Origin: Rhodobacterales bacterium HKCCE3408
GTDB taxonomy: Bacteria; Pseudomonadota; Alphaproteobacteria; Rhodobacterales; Rhodobacteraceae
Direction of reading: 5' to 3'
Length of the DNA stretch: 64,000 bases
Assembly (NCBI GenBank): GCA_015689705.1
Contig: WVSN01000008.1
Span: forward strand, 1-64,000
Under the pieces are notes generated by a model that was given only the letters and a program-made list of their open reading frames with translations, was not told the DNA's origin and did no database searches. The number at the start of each line of letters is the position of its first letter. Positions within the stretch are counted from its first letter, which is position 1. Position numbers and translations under genes: made by a program. Below, in pieces: positions 44,264 through 53,149 of this stretch.

Positions 44264-45925
44264 ATGGCGGACGGGTTCCGGACCGAGGACAGACCTGCCT
44301 TCCGGCGCCCACCGTCCGATGTGATGCGGCTGGCGCGGATGGGGTCGGCGCATCCGACGCGGCTGTCCTTCCTGCGCATCCTCCTGCGCCGGGTTCGGGA
44401 TGAAGGCTGGCGCGTCGACCGCCCGGTCTGGTCGGTGGACGACAGCGGCGTCGGTCGGGCGGCCTACCGCGTCCGGACGCCGGAGCGGACATATTGCCTT
44501 GTCGCCTTCGCGCATGACCTGCCCCCCGACCAGCGCACTGACCGGGTGATCGCGACCGCATGGGATGCGACCTTCGCCCTGGTCGACGGCGAGCCGGGCG
44601 AGGCCGATCTGGACCGGCTGCAGGCGAACGTACCGTTGCAGGAGGCCGGGCGGATCGGACCGCGCGAGCTGTGCCTCAGTCGGGCGAACCGCTCGGTGCG
44701 GCTGTTCGAGCATGTCGTGGACCGGCTGGCCGAAGGGCAGCAGCCGGACCCGTCGCAGATTGCCGAGGTCGGCTACCTGATGCGGACGACGGCGGTCTAC
44801 GGCTCGGGCAAGTTCGGCGCGGCCGATCGGGCGGTGATCGCCGACCGTCCGGAGCTGTCAGCGCCGTTCCAGGCCGAGATGCTGACGGTCTGGCTGATCC
44901 GGCAGTTCACCGTGGACATCGTGGAGCATCTGGCCGCCGCGCGCGGCGGGGATCGCGCAGTGCGGATGGACCGGGAACTGCGCCGGCAGCTTGGCGTCGG
45001 AAATTCCACCGGGCTCGGCATGGCGCCGTTTCTGGTCCGCCATCCGATGCTGCTCGACCACTGGATGCAGGTGCGCGAGGAGGCACTGGCCCGGGTGCGG
45101 GCCGCCGAGAACGCGTCGGAAGAGACGGTCGCTGGCGCGCGCGCGGCGCTTGACGCGGCGCGGGAGAATGCGGCGCGCTGGCGGTCGGAGCATCCGATCC
45201 AGGTGCGGAAGCTGGCCGATCTGCGCGCCGATCTCGACCGGATCGCCGAACGGTTCGAGGCGCAGGACTGGACGGAGCGCTATCCGTGGGCAACGCTCTG
45301 GGACTGGGGCCATGGCCTGACGCTCGAGGGAGAGGAGGCGCTTCTGTCGATCCTCCTCGAGCCGCATGGCGCGCTGATCGACGGCCTCGCCCATTGCCTG
45401 AGCGCCGACGAGGGCACGGGGTTCCGGATCGACGGGACCGTGAGCGTGGCGGAGACGCGCGCGGCGCTGGAGCGGCGATACGACTGGGCGCTGTCGATGG
45501 ATTTCGACGCGGCGGCCGCGCGGGAGAAGTTCTGGTACGTCTCCGAGGAGAAGCTGGAGCCGCGACTTGGCGAGCGGTCACGCGATGCCGGGGCGGAGCG
45601 GGAATTGCCGCTCGGGATCGCCGGTCTTGCCGTGGCATTCCACGCGGCACTGACCGGGGCGGAGGACGAGATGCCGCTGGCGGCGTTTCTCATGGCCCAT
45701 CCCGAACACCGCTATATGGCCCGGCGGTTGCAGGTGGCGGCGCGCTATCCCTATTCGGAAGTGCAGGACAACCTGACCGATGCCGGGATGCTGCCGATCG
45801 ACCTGCTGCGCTGCAAGCTGGCCTTCTTCGGCGCGAGCCGGTTCGATCCGCGGTCCGACCGGTGGGTGCGGATCAGCCTGTTTCAGGACGCGCCCTACCC
45901 GCTGGACCCTCCGGAGGCGGGATGA
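44264..45925 (+). CDS. unknown conserved 553-residue protein
   Basis: I do not recognise a family. The product is 553 residues, soluble and charged. It starts with a basic region, has a strand-rich part near 50-100 (WSVDDSGVGRAAYRVRTPER), a helical segment near 280-310, and a C-terminal region where RYMARRLQVAARYPYSEVQDN and LLRCKLAFFGASRFDP stand out as likely conserved. No signal peptide or membrane helix is evident. It begins 6 bases after the dipeptidase-like gene and overlaps the DUF3726 gene by ATGA, so it almost surely acts in the same pathway. Confidence 0.7.
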   Translation: MADGFRTEDRPAFRRPPSDVMRLARMGSAHPTRLSFLRILLRRVRDEGWRVDRPVWSVDDSGVGRAAYRVRTPERTYCLVAFAHDLPPDQRTDRVIATAWDATFALVDGEPGEADLDRLQANVPLQEAGRIGPRELCLSRANRSVRLFEHVVDRLAEGQQPDPSQIAEVGYLMRTTAVYGSGKFGAADRAVIADRPELSAPFQAEMLTVWLIRQFTVDIVEHLAAARGGDRAVRMDRELRRQLGVGNSTGLGMAPFLVRHPMLLDHWMQVREEALARVRAAENASEETVAGARAALDAARENAARWRSEHPIQVRKLADLRADLDRIAERFEAQDWTERYPWATLWDWGHGLTLEGEEALLSILLEPHGALIDGLAHCLSADEGTGFRIDGTVSVAETRAALERRYDWALSMDFDAAAAREKFWYVSEEKLEPRLGERSRDAGAERELPLGIAGLAVAFHAALTGAEDEMPLAAFLMAHPEHRYMARRLQVAARYPYSEVQDNLTDAGMLPIDLLRCKLAFFGASRFDPRSDRWVRISLFQDAPYPLDPPEAG

Positions 45926-46578
45926 CCGATCCGACCGGACAGGGCGTTGCTCCGCCCTCGGCCGACGTCGAGCGCCTGTCGCTCGGCGAGATCGAGGCGA
46001 TCTGCCAGAAGGCGGCGCGGGGTGCGGGATTGGACTGGGGGCTGGCCGAGGAGGCCGGTTTCGCGGCGCGATGGCTGTGCGCGCGGGGGATCGACGGCGC
46101 GGCGGCGCTGCTTGCGGTTCTGGAGCGCGAGGATGTCGGGCCTGCGGTGCTGGCGGAGGGCGTGATCCGCGCCCAGGGGCTAGGCGTGCTGTCGCCGGTT
46201 GCCGTCGGCACGGTGCTGTCGGATTTTGCGGGGTTGTTGCCGCACCGCGTGACGACGGGACCGGTGGCACAGCCGGTGCTGGTGTTGCCGTTCCTGCAGG
46301 GGCGACGCGAGGCGGCGTCGCTGGCATGGGACGGCGGCGCGGTGTGCGTCGGGGCGGACGGGGCGCTGTCGGGCGAAGTCGCGGCGCTGGCGGCGGCCGA
46401 CCTGCTGCACATCGAGATTTCGGCTTCCCGGCTGGTCGGGCCGGAATGGTCTGGGACCGAGCCGCGCATCGCCGCCTGCACCCTCGCCCGGCTGGACGCG
46501 CTGGCACTGCGGACGACAGTGCCGGCCTCGGACGCCTCGCGCGCGGGGGCGGGATCGGCGGGTGACGACAATGACTGA
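45922..46578 (+). CDS. DUF3726-type protein
   Basis: The product is 218 residues. The N-terminal LSLGEIEAICQKAARGAGLD followed by WGLAEEAGFAARWL matches what I recall of the DUF3726 family, whose function is unknown. The remainder is Ala/Val-rich with no catalytic motif I can name. It overlaps the 553-residue gene by ATGA and is followed 15 bases later by the Ldh2-type reductase gene. Such tight linkage implies a shared substrate or complex. Confidence 0.65.
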   Translation: MTDPTGQGVAPPSADVERLSLGEIEAICQKAARGAGLDWGLAEEAGFAARWLCARGIDGAAALLAVLEREDVGPAVLAEGVIRAQGLGVLSPVAVGTVLSDFAGLLPHRVTTGPVAQPVLVLPFLQGRREAASLAWDGGAVCVGADGALSGEVAALAAADLLHIEISASRLVGPEWSGTEPRIAACTLARLDALALRTTVPASDASRAGAGSAGDDND

Positions 46579-46593
46579 GCGGGAGGCACGCAG

Positions 46594-47571
46594 ATGGAGG
46601 TAGAGGTCGCGGAGATCGAGGACCGGAGCGCGGCGGCACTGATCGCCCATGGCGCGGGCGAATGGCAGGCGGCCGAGGTCGCGCGGGCGGTCGCCCGGGC
46701 AGAGGAGACCGGCAACGTGATCTGCGGGCTCTACTACCTCGAGAGCTACTGCGTGCAGCTTCGCTCGGGGCGCGTTGACGGGACAGTCGAGCCGGGCGTC
46801 ACGACCCCGCGGCCCGGTCATGTCGCGGTGGACGCGAAATTCGGCTTCGCGCAGCCGGCCTTCACGCGCGGGCTGCCCGTAGCGGTGGGGGCCGCACGGA
46901 CGAACGGGATCGCCTCTCTGGCGGTGGGCCACTCGCACACCTGCACCTCGCTCGGCTTCTTCACCGAGCAGATCGCCGCGTCAGGGCTGATCGGGATTGG
47001 CTTCACCAATGCCTCGGCCATCGTCTCGGGCCCAGGCGGGCGGGCGCGCGTGATCGGGACGAACCCGATCGCCTTCACCGTTCCGGGCGACGGCGGCCCT
47101 GCGATGCATGCGGACTTCTCGACCGCTGCGATCGCGCTCGGCAAGATCACGATGGCCAGGGCGGCGGGCGAGACGATCCCGGAAGGATGGGCCGTGGATT
47201 CCGATGGGAACCCGACGACAGACCCGGCGCGCGCGCTCGCAGGGTCGCTCGTCAGCGCGGCGGAGCACAAGGGATGGGCGCTTGGCCTGCTGGCCGAGTT
47301 TCTGGCGGCCGGGCTGACCGGATCGGTCAATTCGCTGGACGTGAGCGGGCTGAAGGCAGCGGAAGGGCCGCCGCATGATCTCGGCCAGTTCTACGTGCTG
47401 ATCGCGCCGGATGATCCGGGTGCACTGGCCGCGCGGATCCGGCGGGTGGCCGAGGCTGTGGCCGAAGATCCCGGTGCGCGCATCCCCGGCGCGGTGCCGA
47501 AGCGGCGCGCGCGCGTGGCCGTCGATCCGGCGCTGTGGGACCGGGTGGTCGCACTGAGCGCCGGCGGCTGA
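46594..47571 (+). CDS. malate/L-lactate dehydrogenase (Ldh2) family NAD(P)-dependent reductase
   Basis: The product is 325 residues. The family segments are GVTTPRPGHVAVDAKFGF, VGHSHTCTSLGFFTE, TNASAIVSGPGG with GTNPIAFTVP, and EHKGWALGLLAEFL. Members reduce 2-keto acids or cyclic imines such as 1-piperideine-2-carboxylate and 1-pyrroline-2-carboxylate. The exact substrate is not readable. It closes the M19-like, unknown and DUF3726 unit and converges on the GH5-like gene with 6 bases between. Confidence 0.85.
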   Translation: MEVEVAEIEDRSAAALIAHGAGEWQAAEVARAVARAEETGNVICGLYYLESYCVQLRSGRVDGTVEPGVTTPRPGHVAVDAKFGFAQPAFTRGLPVAVGAARTNGIASLAVGHSHTCTSLGFFTEQIAASGLIGIGFTNASAIVSGPGGRARVIGTNPIAFTVPGDGGPAMHADFSTAAIALGKITMARAAGETIPEGWAVDSDGNPTTDPARALAGSLVSAAEHKGWALGLLAEFLAAGLTGSVNSLDVSGLKAAEGPPHDLGQFYVLIAPDDPGALAARIRRVAEAVAEDPGARIPGAVPKRRARVAVDPALWDRVVALSAGG

Positions 47572-47577
47572 GCCGCC

Positions 47578-48657
47578 TCAGCGCCGGCCGGGCAGCGCCG
47601 CCTGAAGCGCGCGAACCTCGTGCGGGTCGTAGGGATTGCCGTCGCGGTCGAGCAGGTCGTGGAACCAGACGTCCCGCGTGGCTTCGCCGCCATGGGCCGC
47701 GACCAGATCGGCCGGCCAGGGCAGCCAGGTCTGCGTCCTGCCCTGGACGAGGCCCCATTGGAAGCAGCCGACATGGCGGTCGCGGAAGAGCGCGAGCTGG
47801 TCGGCGATGCGGCTGGCCACGGGGCGCGCCATCCATTCGGTGCAGAAGACCGGCCGGCCGTGCCCGTCCAGCTTGTCGATGATCGCGGCGACCTTGCTCG
47901 TGGCGAGATAGGCGTGGAAGGACAGGATGTCGGACATCTCGAGAGCGGTCCGGTCCATCTCGGTCTCGTAAGCGGCCTCGGTCGCACCGGCGACCGGTGT
48001 GCTCCATGCGCCGACGGTGAGGGGCTGGTCCGGCGCGACGGACCGCGCGGCTGCGAAGCTGTCGCGCATGAGCGCGAGGCTCTGGCCGGAGAAGTCGGGT
48101 TCGTGCAGGTCGGCGCCGTCGCGGCGGAAGATCATGCGGTTGCCCGGCTCGTTATAGAGATCCCAGAACGCGACGCGGGGATCGGTGCGGAAATGGCCGA
48201 CGATGTCGCGGACATAGGATAGGAATCCGTCCCACTCGCTTTCGTCCAGAAGGCGGGCGCGTCCGGGGCTGGCCACCGCGCGGCTGTTGTGGACGCCCGG
48301 CTCCGGATCGGGCTGCGGGCCGTATTCCGGCTCCGCCCCGCCGAACCCGCAATCGTCGAACAGCACCGGCACGGTCTCGATACCCCGCGCGTCGGCCATG
48401 CCCATGACGCGGTCAAGCCGGTCAAGCAGGCCATCGCGGTCATGCAGCCAGACGAGGTAATGGAGATTGATGCGGAAGGCTGTGAAGCCGAGACCCGCGG
48501 CCCATCCGAGCTCGCGCTCGATCGTGGCCGGGTCGAAGCTGTCGCGGTGCCACATCTCGATGAAGTTCACCGCCGTCGATGGCAGGAAATTGAACCCGCA
48601 GGTCCAGTTGCGGGCCGAGGCCCAGGCCTGCGCGTCTTTCTCGTTCCAGCGGGTCAT
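47578..48657 (-). CDS. glycoside hydrolase family 5-like (cellulase-type) protein
   Basis: The product is 359 residues with a TIM-barrel pattern. The acid/base Glu is in FWDLYNEPGN and the likely nucleophile Glu in VFCTEWMA, the GH5/GH-A clan arrangement. FTAFRINLHYLVWL and SFHAYLATSK are also typical. No signal peptide is visible, so it is probably cytoplasmic and acts on imported oligosaccharide. It lies 69 bases downstream of the binding-protein gene on the same strand, separated by a strong stem-loop, and likely belongs to that sugar operon. Confidence 0.8.
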   Translation of the reverse strand: MTRWNEKDAQAWASARNWTCGFNFLPSTAVNFIEMWHRDSFDPATIERELGWAAGLGFTAFRINLHYLVWLHDRDGLLDRLDRVMGMADARGIETVPVLFDDCGFGGAEPEYGPQPDPEPGVHNSRAVASPGRARLLDESEWDGFLSYVRDIVGHFRTDPRVAFWDLYNEPGNRMIFRRDGADLHEPDFSGQSLALMRDSFAAARSVAPDQPLTVGAWSTPVAGATEAAYETEMDRTALEMSDILSFHAYLATSKVAAIIDKLDGHGRPVFCTEWMARPVASRIADQLALFRDRHVGCFQWGLVQGRTQTWLPWPADLVAAHGGEATRDVWFHDLLDRDGNPYDPHEVRALQAALPGRR

Positions 48658-48687
48658 GTGCGCTCCGCGGCCAGTCGCGTCGAAGGG

Positions 48688-48714
48688 CGGGCCCCGGGCG
48701 GATGCCGGGGCCCG
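48688..48714 (-). terminator. stem-loop between sugar-binding-protein and glycosidase genes
   Basis: A perfect 10-bp stem (CGGGCCCCGG with CCGGGGCCCG) and a 7-base loop, 12 bases past the binding-protein stop. No T tract follows. It resembles the hairpin after smoE and may reduce expression of the gene downstream or protect the upstream mRNA. Confidence 0.55.
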
Positions 48715-48726
48715 CGATGCGGCGTG

Positions 48727-50013
48727 TCAGCCGTCGAGAAGGTCCTGCACCTCGAGCTCGGCGTCGGACAGAGCGTCCCCGACCGGCTTGCCGGTCAGCC
48801 AGATTGCCTGAAGCTCGCGGTTCAGCACGTCCTGGATCGCGCCGTAATCCTCGGAGGCCGGGGTGTCGCGGGCGATGTCGGCCGTGCCGGCATATTCGTC
48901 GCGATGCGGCAGGTTGGCGTATTCGTCCGATTCAAGCACCGACGTCCGCACCGACATGTGGCCCGTCCGCGCCCAGTCGATGTTATGGTCGTTGATGAAG
49001 GCGAGAACCTGCAGTGCGGCCTGGTAGGTTTCGGGGTCGTCGGCTTGAAGCGAGGCCGGGATCGCCCACATGTGGCTGTCGGCCCAGGTCGCGCCTTCGC
49101 CAAAGATCGTCGGGAAGTCGGCGACATAGTAGTTCGAGAGCGCAACGTCCGGGTTCGCGGCCTCGCTGTCGTAGAAGTCGACGACCCAGGTGCCGTTCAC
49201 CAGAACCGCGGCCTCACCGTTCAGAAAGGCCTGCTGACTGTCGGCGTAGTTGAGCTGCGGGTCCGCAAGACCGGCATCGAAGAGCTGCGTGATCGCCGAG
49301 ACGGCGTTCCGCGCGGCTTCGGTGTCGATGGTCGCGGTGCCGTCCTCGGTGAAGATGTTGTCGCCCTGCTGCCACATCAGCGCGAGGACCAGACGGACGC
49401 CGATCGGGAACTGCGCGAAGTCGGCGGCGAGGTAGTCCTGCCCGGTTGCGTCCTTGACCATCTGAGCGTGTTCGAGAAGTTCCTCGGGCGAGGTTGGCAG
49501 GATCGGCGTGCCATCGTCGTTGACCAGCCCGGCCTGCTCCATCAGGTCCATGTTCACGTGCCAGAGGTTGGCGTGGAAATCCATCGGCACGCCGTAGATG
49601 CCGCCGTTGTAGCTGACCGCGTCGAGTGCGGCCGGCGCCCAGTCCGACGTGTCGATACCGGCGGCCGCCAGGTCGTCGGACAGTTCGGCCAGCGCGCCCA
49701 GGCTCGCGAATTGCGGGACGCGGTGGCGGTGCATGACGTGGATGTCCGGGGGCTCGCCGCCTGCGTAGGCCGCGATGATCTGGTCGTAGTAGTTGCCCCA
49801 GTCCGTGGGCAGCGTGTTGACCGTGATCCCGTCAAGCTCCGCATCGGCGGCGTTGATGATCGACTGGATGATGCAGGCTTCGCCGACGCTGGCGGTCGTG
49901 TCGGTTCCGGCATCCTCGCAGGCGCCGAAGAACCGGCCGAGCGTCACCTCCTGCGCGCTGGCGCAGGTCGCGGCCATCGCCGCGATGCCGAGGCCGATCA
50001 GAACATGTCTCAT
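48727..50013 (-). CDS. sugar ABC transporter substrate-binding protein
   Basis: The product is 428 residues with a Sec signal peptide (MRHVLIGLGIAAMAATCASA). The mature protein is a family 1 binding protein: YYDQIIAAYAGGEPPDIHVM, YNGGIYGVPMDFHANLWHVN, and EAAVLVNGTWVVDFY. It contains paired Cys near the start (GACEDAG; GEACIIQ) that could form a disulfide. GGGAGG lies 6 bases before the ATG. It is the third gene of the transcript that starts at 51987. A glycoside is the likely ligand given the GH5-like neighbour. Confidence 0.9.
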   Translation of the reverse strand: MRHVLIGLGIAAMAATCASAQEVTLGRFFGACEDAGTDTTASVGEACIIQSIINAADAELDGITVNTLPTDWGNYYDQIIAAYAGGEPPDIHVMHRHRVPQFASLGALAELSDDLAAAGIDTSDWAPAALDAVSYNGGIYGVPMDFHANLWHVNMDLMEQAGLVNDDGTPILPTSPEELLEHAQMVKDATGQDYLAADFAQFPIGVRLVLALMWQQGDNIFTEDGTATIDTEAARNAVSAITQLFDAGLADPQLNYADSQQAFLNGEAAVLVNGTWVVDFYDSEAANPDVALSNYYVADFPTIFGEGATWADSHMWAIPASLQADDPETYQAALQVLAFINDHNIDWARTGHMSVRTSVLESDEYANLPHRDEYAGTADIARDTPASEDYGAIQDVLNRELQAIWLTGKPVGDALSDAELEVQDLLDG

Positions 50014-50054
50014 GTCTTTCCTCCCGTTGGTCTTGGGGCTGTGGTCGCCCCGGT

Positions 50055-50888
50055 TCATCCCTTGGTCCCGCCGGCCGTCATGGCCTGGACCACGTAGCGT
50101 TGGAAAATCAGGAACAGGATCACGACCGGCAGCGAGGCGATGACGCCCGAGGCCATGACCCGCCCGAGGCCTTCGGACTGCGCGAAGTTCGACTGGATCG
50201 AGGCGAGGCCGAGAGTGATCGTGAAGCGTTCGGGCTCGCGCGCCGAGACGAGCGGCCAGAGGTAGTCGTTCCAGGCATAGAGGAACGTCAGGATCGCGAG
50301 CGTCATCATCGCCGGCCGCGCCAGCGGCAGCATGATGTGCCAGAAGATCTGCAGCCAGCCGACGCCGTCGATCCGTGCCGCCTCCTCGATGTCCTTCGGG
50401 ATCGCCTTGAAGAACTGCATCATCAGGAAGACGCCGATGGGCACGGCCATGCGCGGCAGGATCAGGGCGTGGTAGCTGTTGTGCCAGCCGAAATCGGCGA
50501 ACATCGTGTAAAGCGGGATGAACACCGCCTGCTCCGGCACCATCAGGCCAATGAGGCAGAGAATGGTGATCGGCGTCTTCAGCGGAAACTCGAGCCGGGC
50601 AAGCGCGTAGCCTGACGTCGTCGAGACCGCGAGCACGCCAAGCGTCATGCCGATCGCGACGATGGCCGAGTTCAGGAACCACAGCGGCGTCTGGCCGAAG
50701 CTGAACAGGGCGGCGTAGTTCTCGGCCGTGAAGGGCAGCGGGATCAGGCCGAAGGCGGTGGACGAGGTCGTGCGCGCCAGCACGTCGTTCGGCTGGAAGC
50801 TCAGAGAGACCATCCAGAGCGTCGGCACCAGCCAGATGAAGGCCGGGATGGAGAGCAGCATGATGAGCCAGTAATAGCCGCGGTTCAT
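50055..50888 (-). CDS. sugar ABC transporter permease (MalG type)
   Basis: The product is 277 residues with six membrane helices. The EAA loop is KDIEEAARIDGVG, and the C-terminus GLGRVMASGVIASLPVVILF is typical. It starts 4 bases after the stop of the MalF-type gene. It forms the channel with that protein. Confidence 0.92.
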   Translation of the reverse strand: MNRGYYWLIMLLSIPAFIWLVPTLWMVSLSFQPNDVLARTTSSTAFGLIPLPFTAENYAALFSFGQTPLWFLNSAIVAIGMTLGVLAVSTTSGYALARLEFPLKTPITILCLIGLMVPEQAVFIPLYTMFADFGWHNSYHALILPRMAVPIGVFLMMQFFKAIPKDIEEAARIDGVGWLQIFWHIMLPLARPAMMTLAILTFLYAWNDYLWPLVSAREPERFTITLGLASIQSNFAQSEGLGRVMASGVIASLPVVILFLIFQRYVVQAMTAGGTKG

Positions 50889-50892
50889 GGCT

Positions 50893-51987
50893 TCAGCCCT
50901 CCTCTCGTCCGACGATGAACTGGACGATCGAGAACGCGCCCATGATGACGAACAGGAAGACTGCCATCGCCGAGGCCTTTCCGAGCTCGCTGTCGCGGAA
51001 GGCGGTCTGGTAGATGTAGCGGACCAGCACCTGCGTGCTGTCGTTCGGCCCGCCCTGCGTCATCAGGTGCGACTGTCCGAAGACCTGGAAGTGCAGGATG
51101 ATCTGCAGGACGATCACCAGCGTGATCGTGCGCTTCAGGTTCGGAAGCGTGATGTACCAGAACGCCTTCAGGCCGCGCGCGTCGTCGATGGCCGCTGCCT
51201 CGTAAATATCCTTGGAGATGTCCTGGATGCCGGCGAGGAACAGGATCATCGCGATCCCGAGCGACCACCAGACGGTCGCGATGACGATGGCCGCCATGGC
51301 GAACTGCTGGTCGGTCAGCCAGACGATCGGCGAGCCGCCGAAGGCTTCGGTGATATTCGCGATCAGCCCCTGCCGGGGTGAGAACATGATCTGCCAGATC
51401 AGCGTCACGACCGTGACCGACAGGACCTGGCTGAGGAAGAAGAGCGTGCGCAGGACCGATTTCGCTCTGGTCTCCCCGTCGAGCGCCGCGGCGATGAACA
51501 GCGCGCTGAGCGTGACGCCGGGCACGGCGAGCGCAACGAAGAGGATGGTGTTGCCGACGGTGGGCCAGAAGCGGCGGTCGTACCAGCGCCCCTCCTCACC
51601 CGGGTGGAAGCCTGGCAGCAGGAAGAACAGAAGCCCCGCTATCCCGAGCGCGAGCGCCGTGGCCCTGCTCGCGCGGCCGGTGCGGTAGAGGAAAAAGGCC
51701 AGCCCGGTCCCGAGGATACCGGCGGTTTGCATGACCGGGCTGGCGAAGAGTCCCCATTCGATGTTCCGGCCCCAGAGCGTGCGGACGTAGTTGCGCCCGC
51801 CGACGAACTCCTTGGCGTCGGGGTTGAAGGCCACGGCGAGCAGGTTCCAGTCGTGGAGCGAGATCCAGACGCCGCGGAAAAACGGGTAGATCAGGAAGGC
51901 GCCATAAACCGCAAGGAACGGCAGGAGCAGCACGAGCGCCGCCTGCCCTTCCGACAATCCTGCGAGAATCTTGCGTCTCTCCGCCAT
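50893..51987 (-). CDS. sugar ABC transporter permease (MalF type, enlarged)
   Basis: The product is 364 residues, about 70 more than usual. After the first helix (LVLLLPFLAVYGAFLIYPFF) there is an inserted region at about residues 60-140 that includes extra hydrophobic stretches (ASPVMQTAGILGTGLAFFLY and ATALALGIAGLLFFLLPGFH). The normal permease core follows, with the EAA loop KDIYEAAAIDDARG. GGGAGG is 7 bases before ATG 51987; an upstream ATG at 52002 is less likely. No ATPase gene occurs in this cluster. Confidence 0.88.
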   Translation of the reverse strand: MAERRKILAGLSEGQAALVLLLPFLAVYGAFLIYPFFRGVWISLHDWNLLAVAFNPDAKEFVGGRNYVRTLWGRNIEWGLFASPVMQTAGILGTGLAFFLYRTGRASRATALALGIAGLLFFLLPGFHPGEEGRWYDRRFWPTVGNTILFVALAVPGVTLSALFIAAALDGETRAKSVLRTLFFLSQVLSVTVVTLIWQIMFSPRQGLIANITEAFGGSPIVWLTDQQFAMAAIVIATVWWSLGIAMILFLAGIQDISKDIYEAAAIDDARGLKAFWYITLPNLKRTITLVIVLQIILHFQVFGQSHLMTQGGPNDSTQVLVRYIYQTAFRDSELGKASAMAVFLFVIMGAFSIVQFIVGREEG

Positions 51988-52031
51988 GGCACGCCCTCCC
52001 AAACGAGCCGAGTCGGCCCCAATATGACTTG

Positions 52032-52048
52032 TGCTAAAATTTTTAGCA
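52032..52048. promoter_or_regulatory. 17-bp palindrome, candidate LacI-family operator
   Basis: TGCTAAAATTTTTAGCA is a perfect palindrome around a central T, lying between the divergent permease and lacI-type genes, 45 and 31 bases from their ATGs. It is the obvious operator for the regulator at 52080 and could control both directions. Confidence 0.65.
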
Positions 52049-52079
52049 ATATTTATTAGCCGAGAATCGGAGACCGGCC

Positions 52080-53126
52080 ATGCCGAATGACGAAATGCGG
52101 CCCCGCACGCGGGTCACGATGAAGGAGGTCGCGCGCGCCGCTGGCGTGTCGCAATCCACGGTGTCGTTCGTCCTGAACGGAAACGACAACATGCGGATCG
52201 GGGCCGAAACGCGGTCGCGGGTTCTGAAGGCGGTCGCGGATCTCGGCTATCGCCCCCGCGGCGCGGGCCGGCCGCCCGGCGCGGTGTCCCGGCGCGTGAT
52301 CGGGGCGATGTTCGACGAGGTCGCGACCAGCCCCTTCGCTGCGATCTCGATCGAAGGTCTGCAGGAAGAGGCGTGGAAAGCCGGCGTCATGGTCGAGGTC
52401 GTGATGACCGGCGGCGACCGCAGCTACGAGACTGAGGTTCTGCGGAAATGGGCGTCAGACCGTGTCGACGGCGTGGTCTACGGCTCGATCCTGACGCGGG
52501 CCGTCACCCCGCCCGAGGCCCTATCGCGGCACAACGCCGTTCTGCTGAACTGCCATGACCCGGACGGCCGCTTTCCCGCTGTCGTCCCGGCCGAGCGGCG
52601 TGGCGGCGAAGCGGCGACGCGGCTTCTGCTCGAAGCCGGGCACAGGCGCATCGCTTTCATCTCGGGAGAGCCGTGGATGGACGCCTCGGATCAGCGGATG
52701 GAGGGCTATGAGCGGGCCCTGCGCGCCGCCGGCATGACGGTCGACCCGGCGCTGATCGAAGAGGGCAACTTCCTGCCTTCGGGCGGATACGCCGCCACGC
52801 GGCGCCTGCTGGACCGGACCCGGCCCGACGCGATCTTCTGCGCCAACGACCTGACCGCTATCGGCTGCTACGAGGCCTTGAAGGAACGCGGCGAGCGCGT
52901 GGGCGAGACCATCGCTGTCATGGGCTACGACGACCAGGAGATCGCGCAGCACCTGAACCCGCCGCTATCGACCGTGCTGCTCCCGCACCGGGAAATGGGG
53001 CAATGGTGCGTGCGGCGCATCCTCGACGGGACCGGAGCGCCGCCGACGCTGGAGCGGATGGAATGCCCGACCGTGCCGAGACGCTCGCATCTTGGCATGG
53101 CGCAGGACGGTCAGGAACGGACCTGA
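52080..53126 (+). CDS. LacI-family transcriptional regulator of the sugar ABC cluster
   Basis: The product is 348 residues. The helix-turn-helix is TMKEVARAAGVSQSTVSFVL with hinge GYRPRGAG. The effector domain has RRVIGAMFDEVATSPFAAIS, VDGVVYGSIL, ERRGGEAATRLLLEAGHRRI and AIFCANDLTAIG. It is divergent from the importer genes, with the 17-bp palindrome between them. The inducer is probably the sugar taken up by that importer. Confidence 0.92.
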   Translation: MPNDEMRPRTRVTMKEVARAAGVSQSTVSFVLNGNDNMRIGAETRSRVLKAVADLGYRPRGAGRPPGAVSRRVIGAMFDEVATSPFAAISIEGLQEEAWKAGVMVEVVMTGGDRSYETEVLRKWASDRVDGVVYGSILTRAVTPPEALSRHNAVLLNCHDPDGRFPAVVPAERRGGEAATRLLLEAGHRRIAFISGEPWMDASDQRMEGYERALRAAGMTVDPALIEEGNFLPSGGYAATRRLLDRTRPDAIFCANDLTAIGCYEALKERGERVGETIAVMGYDDQEIAQHLNPPLSTVLLPHREMGQWCVRRILDGTGAPPTLERMECPTVPRRSHLGMAQDGQERT

Positions 53127-53149
53127 CGGGCCGTCCCGACCGGATGCGG

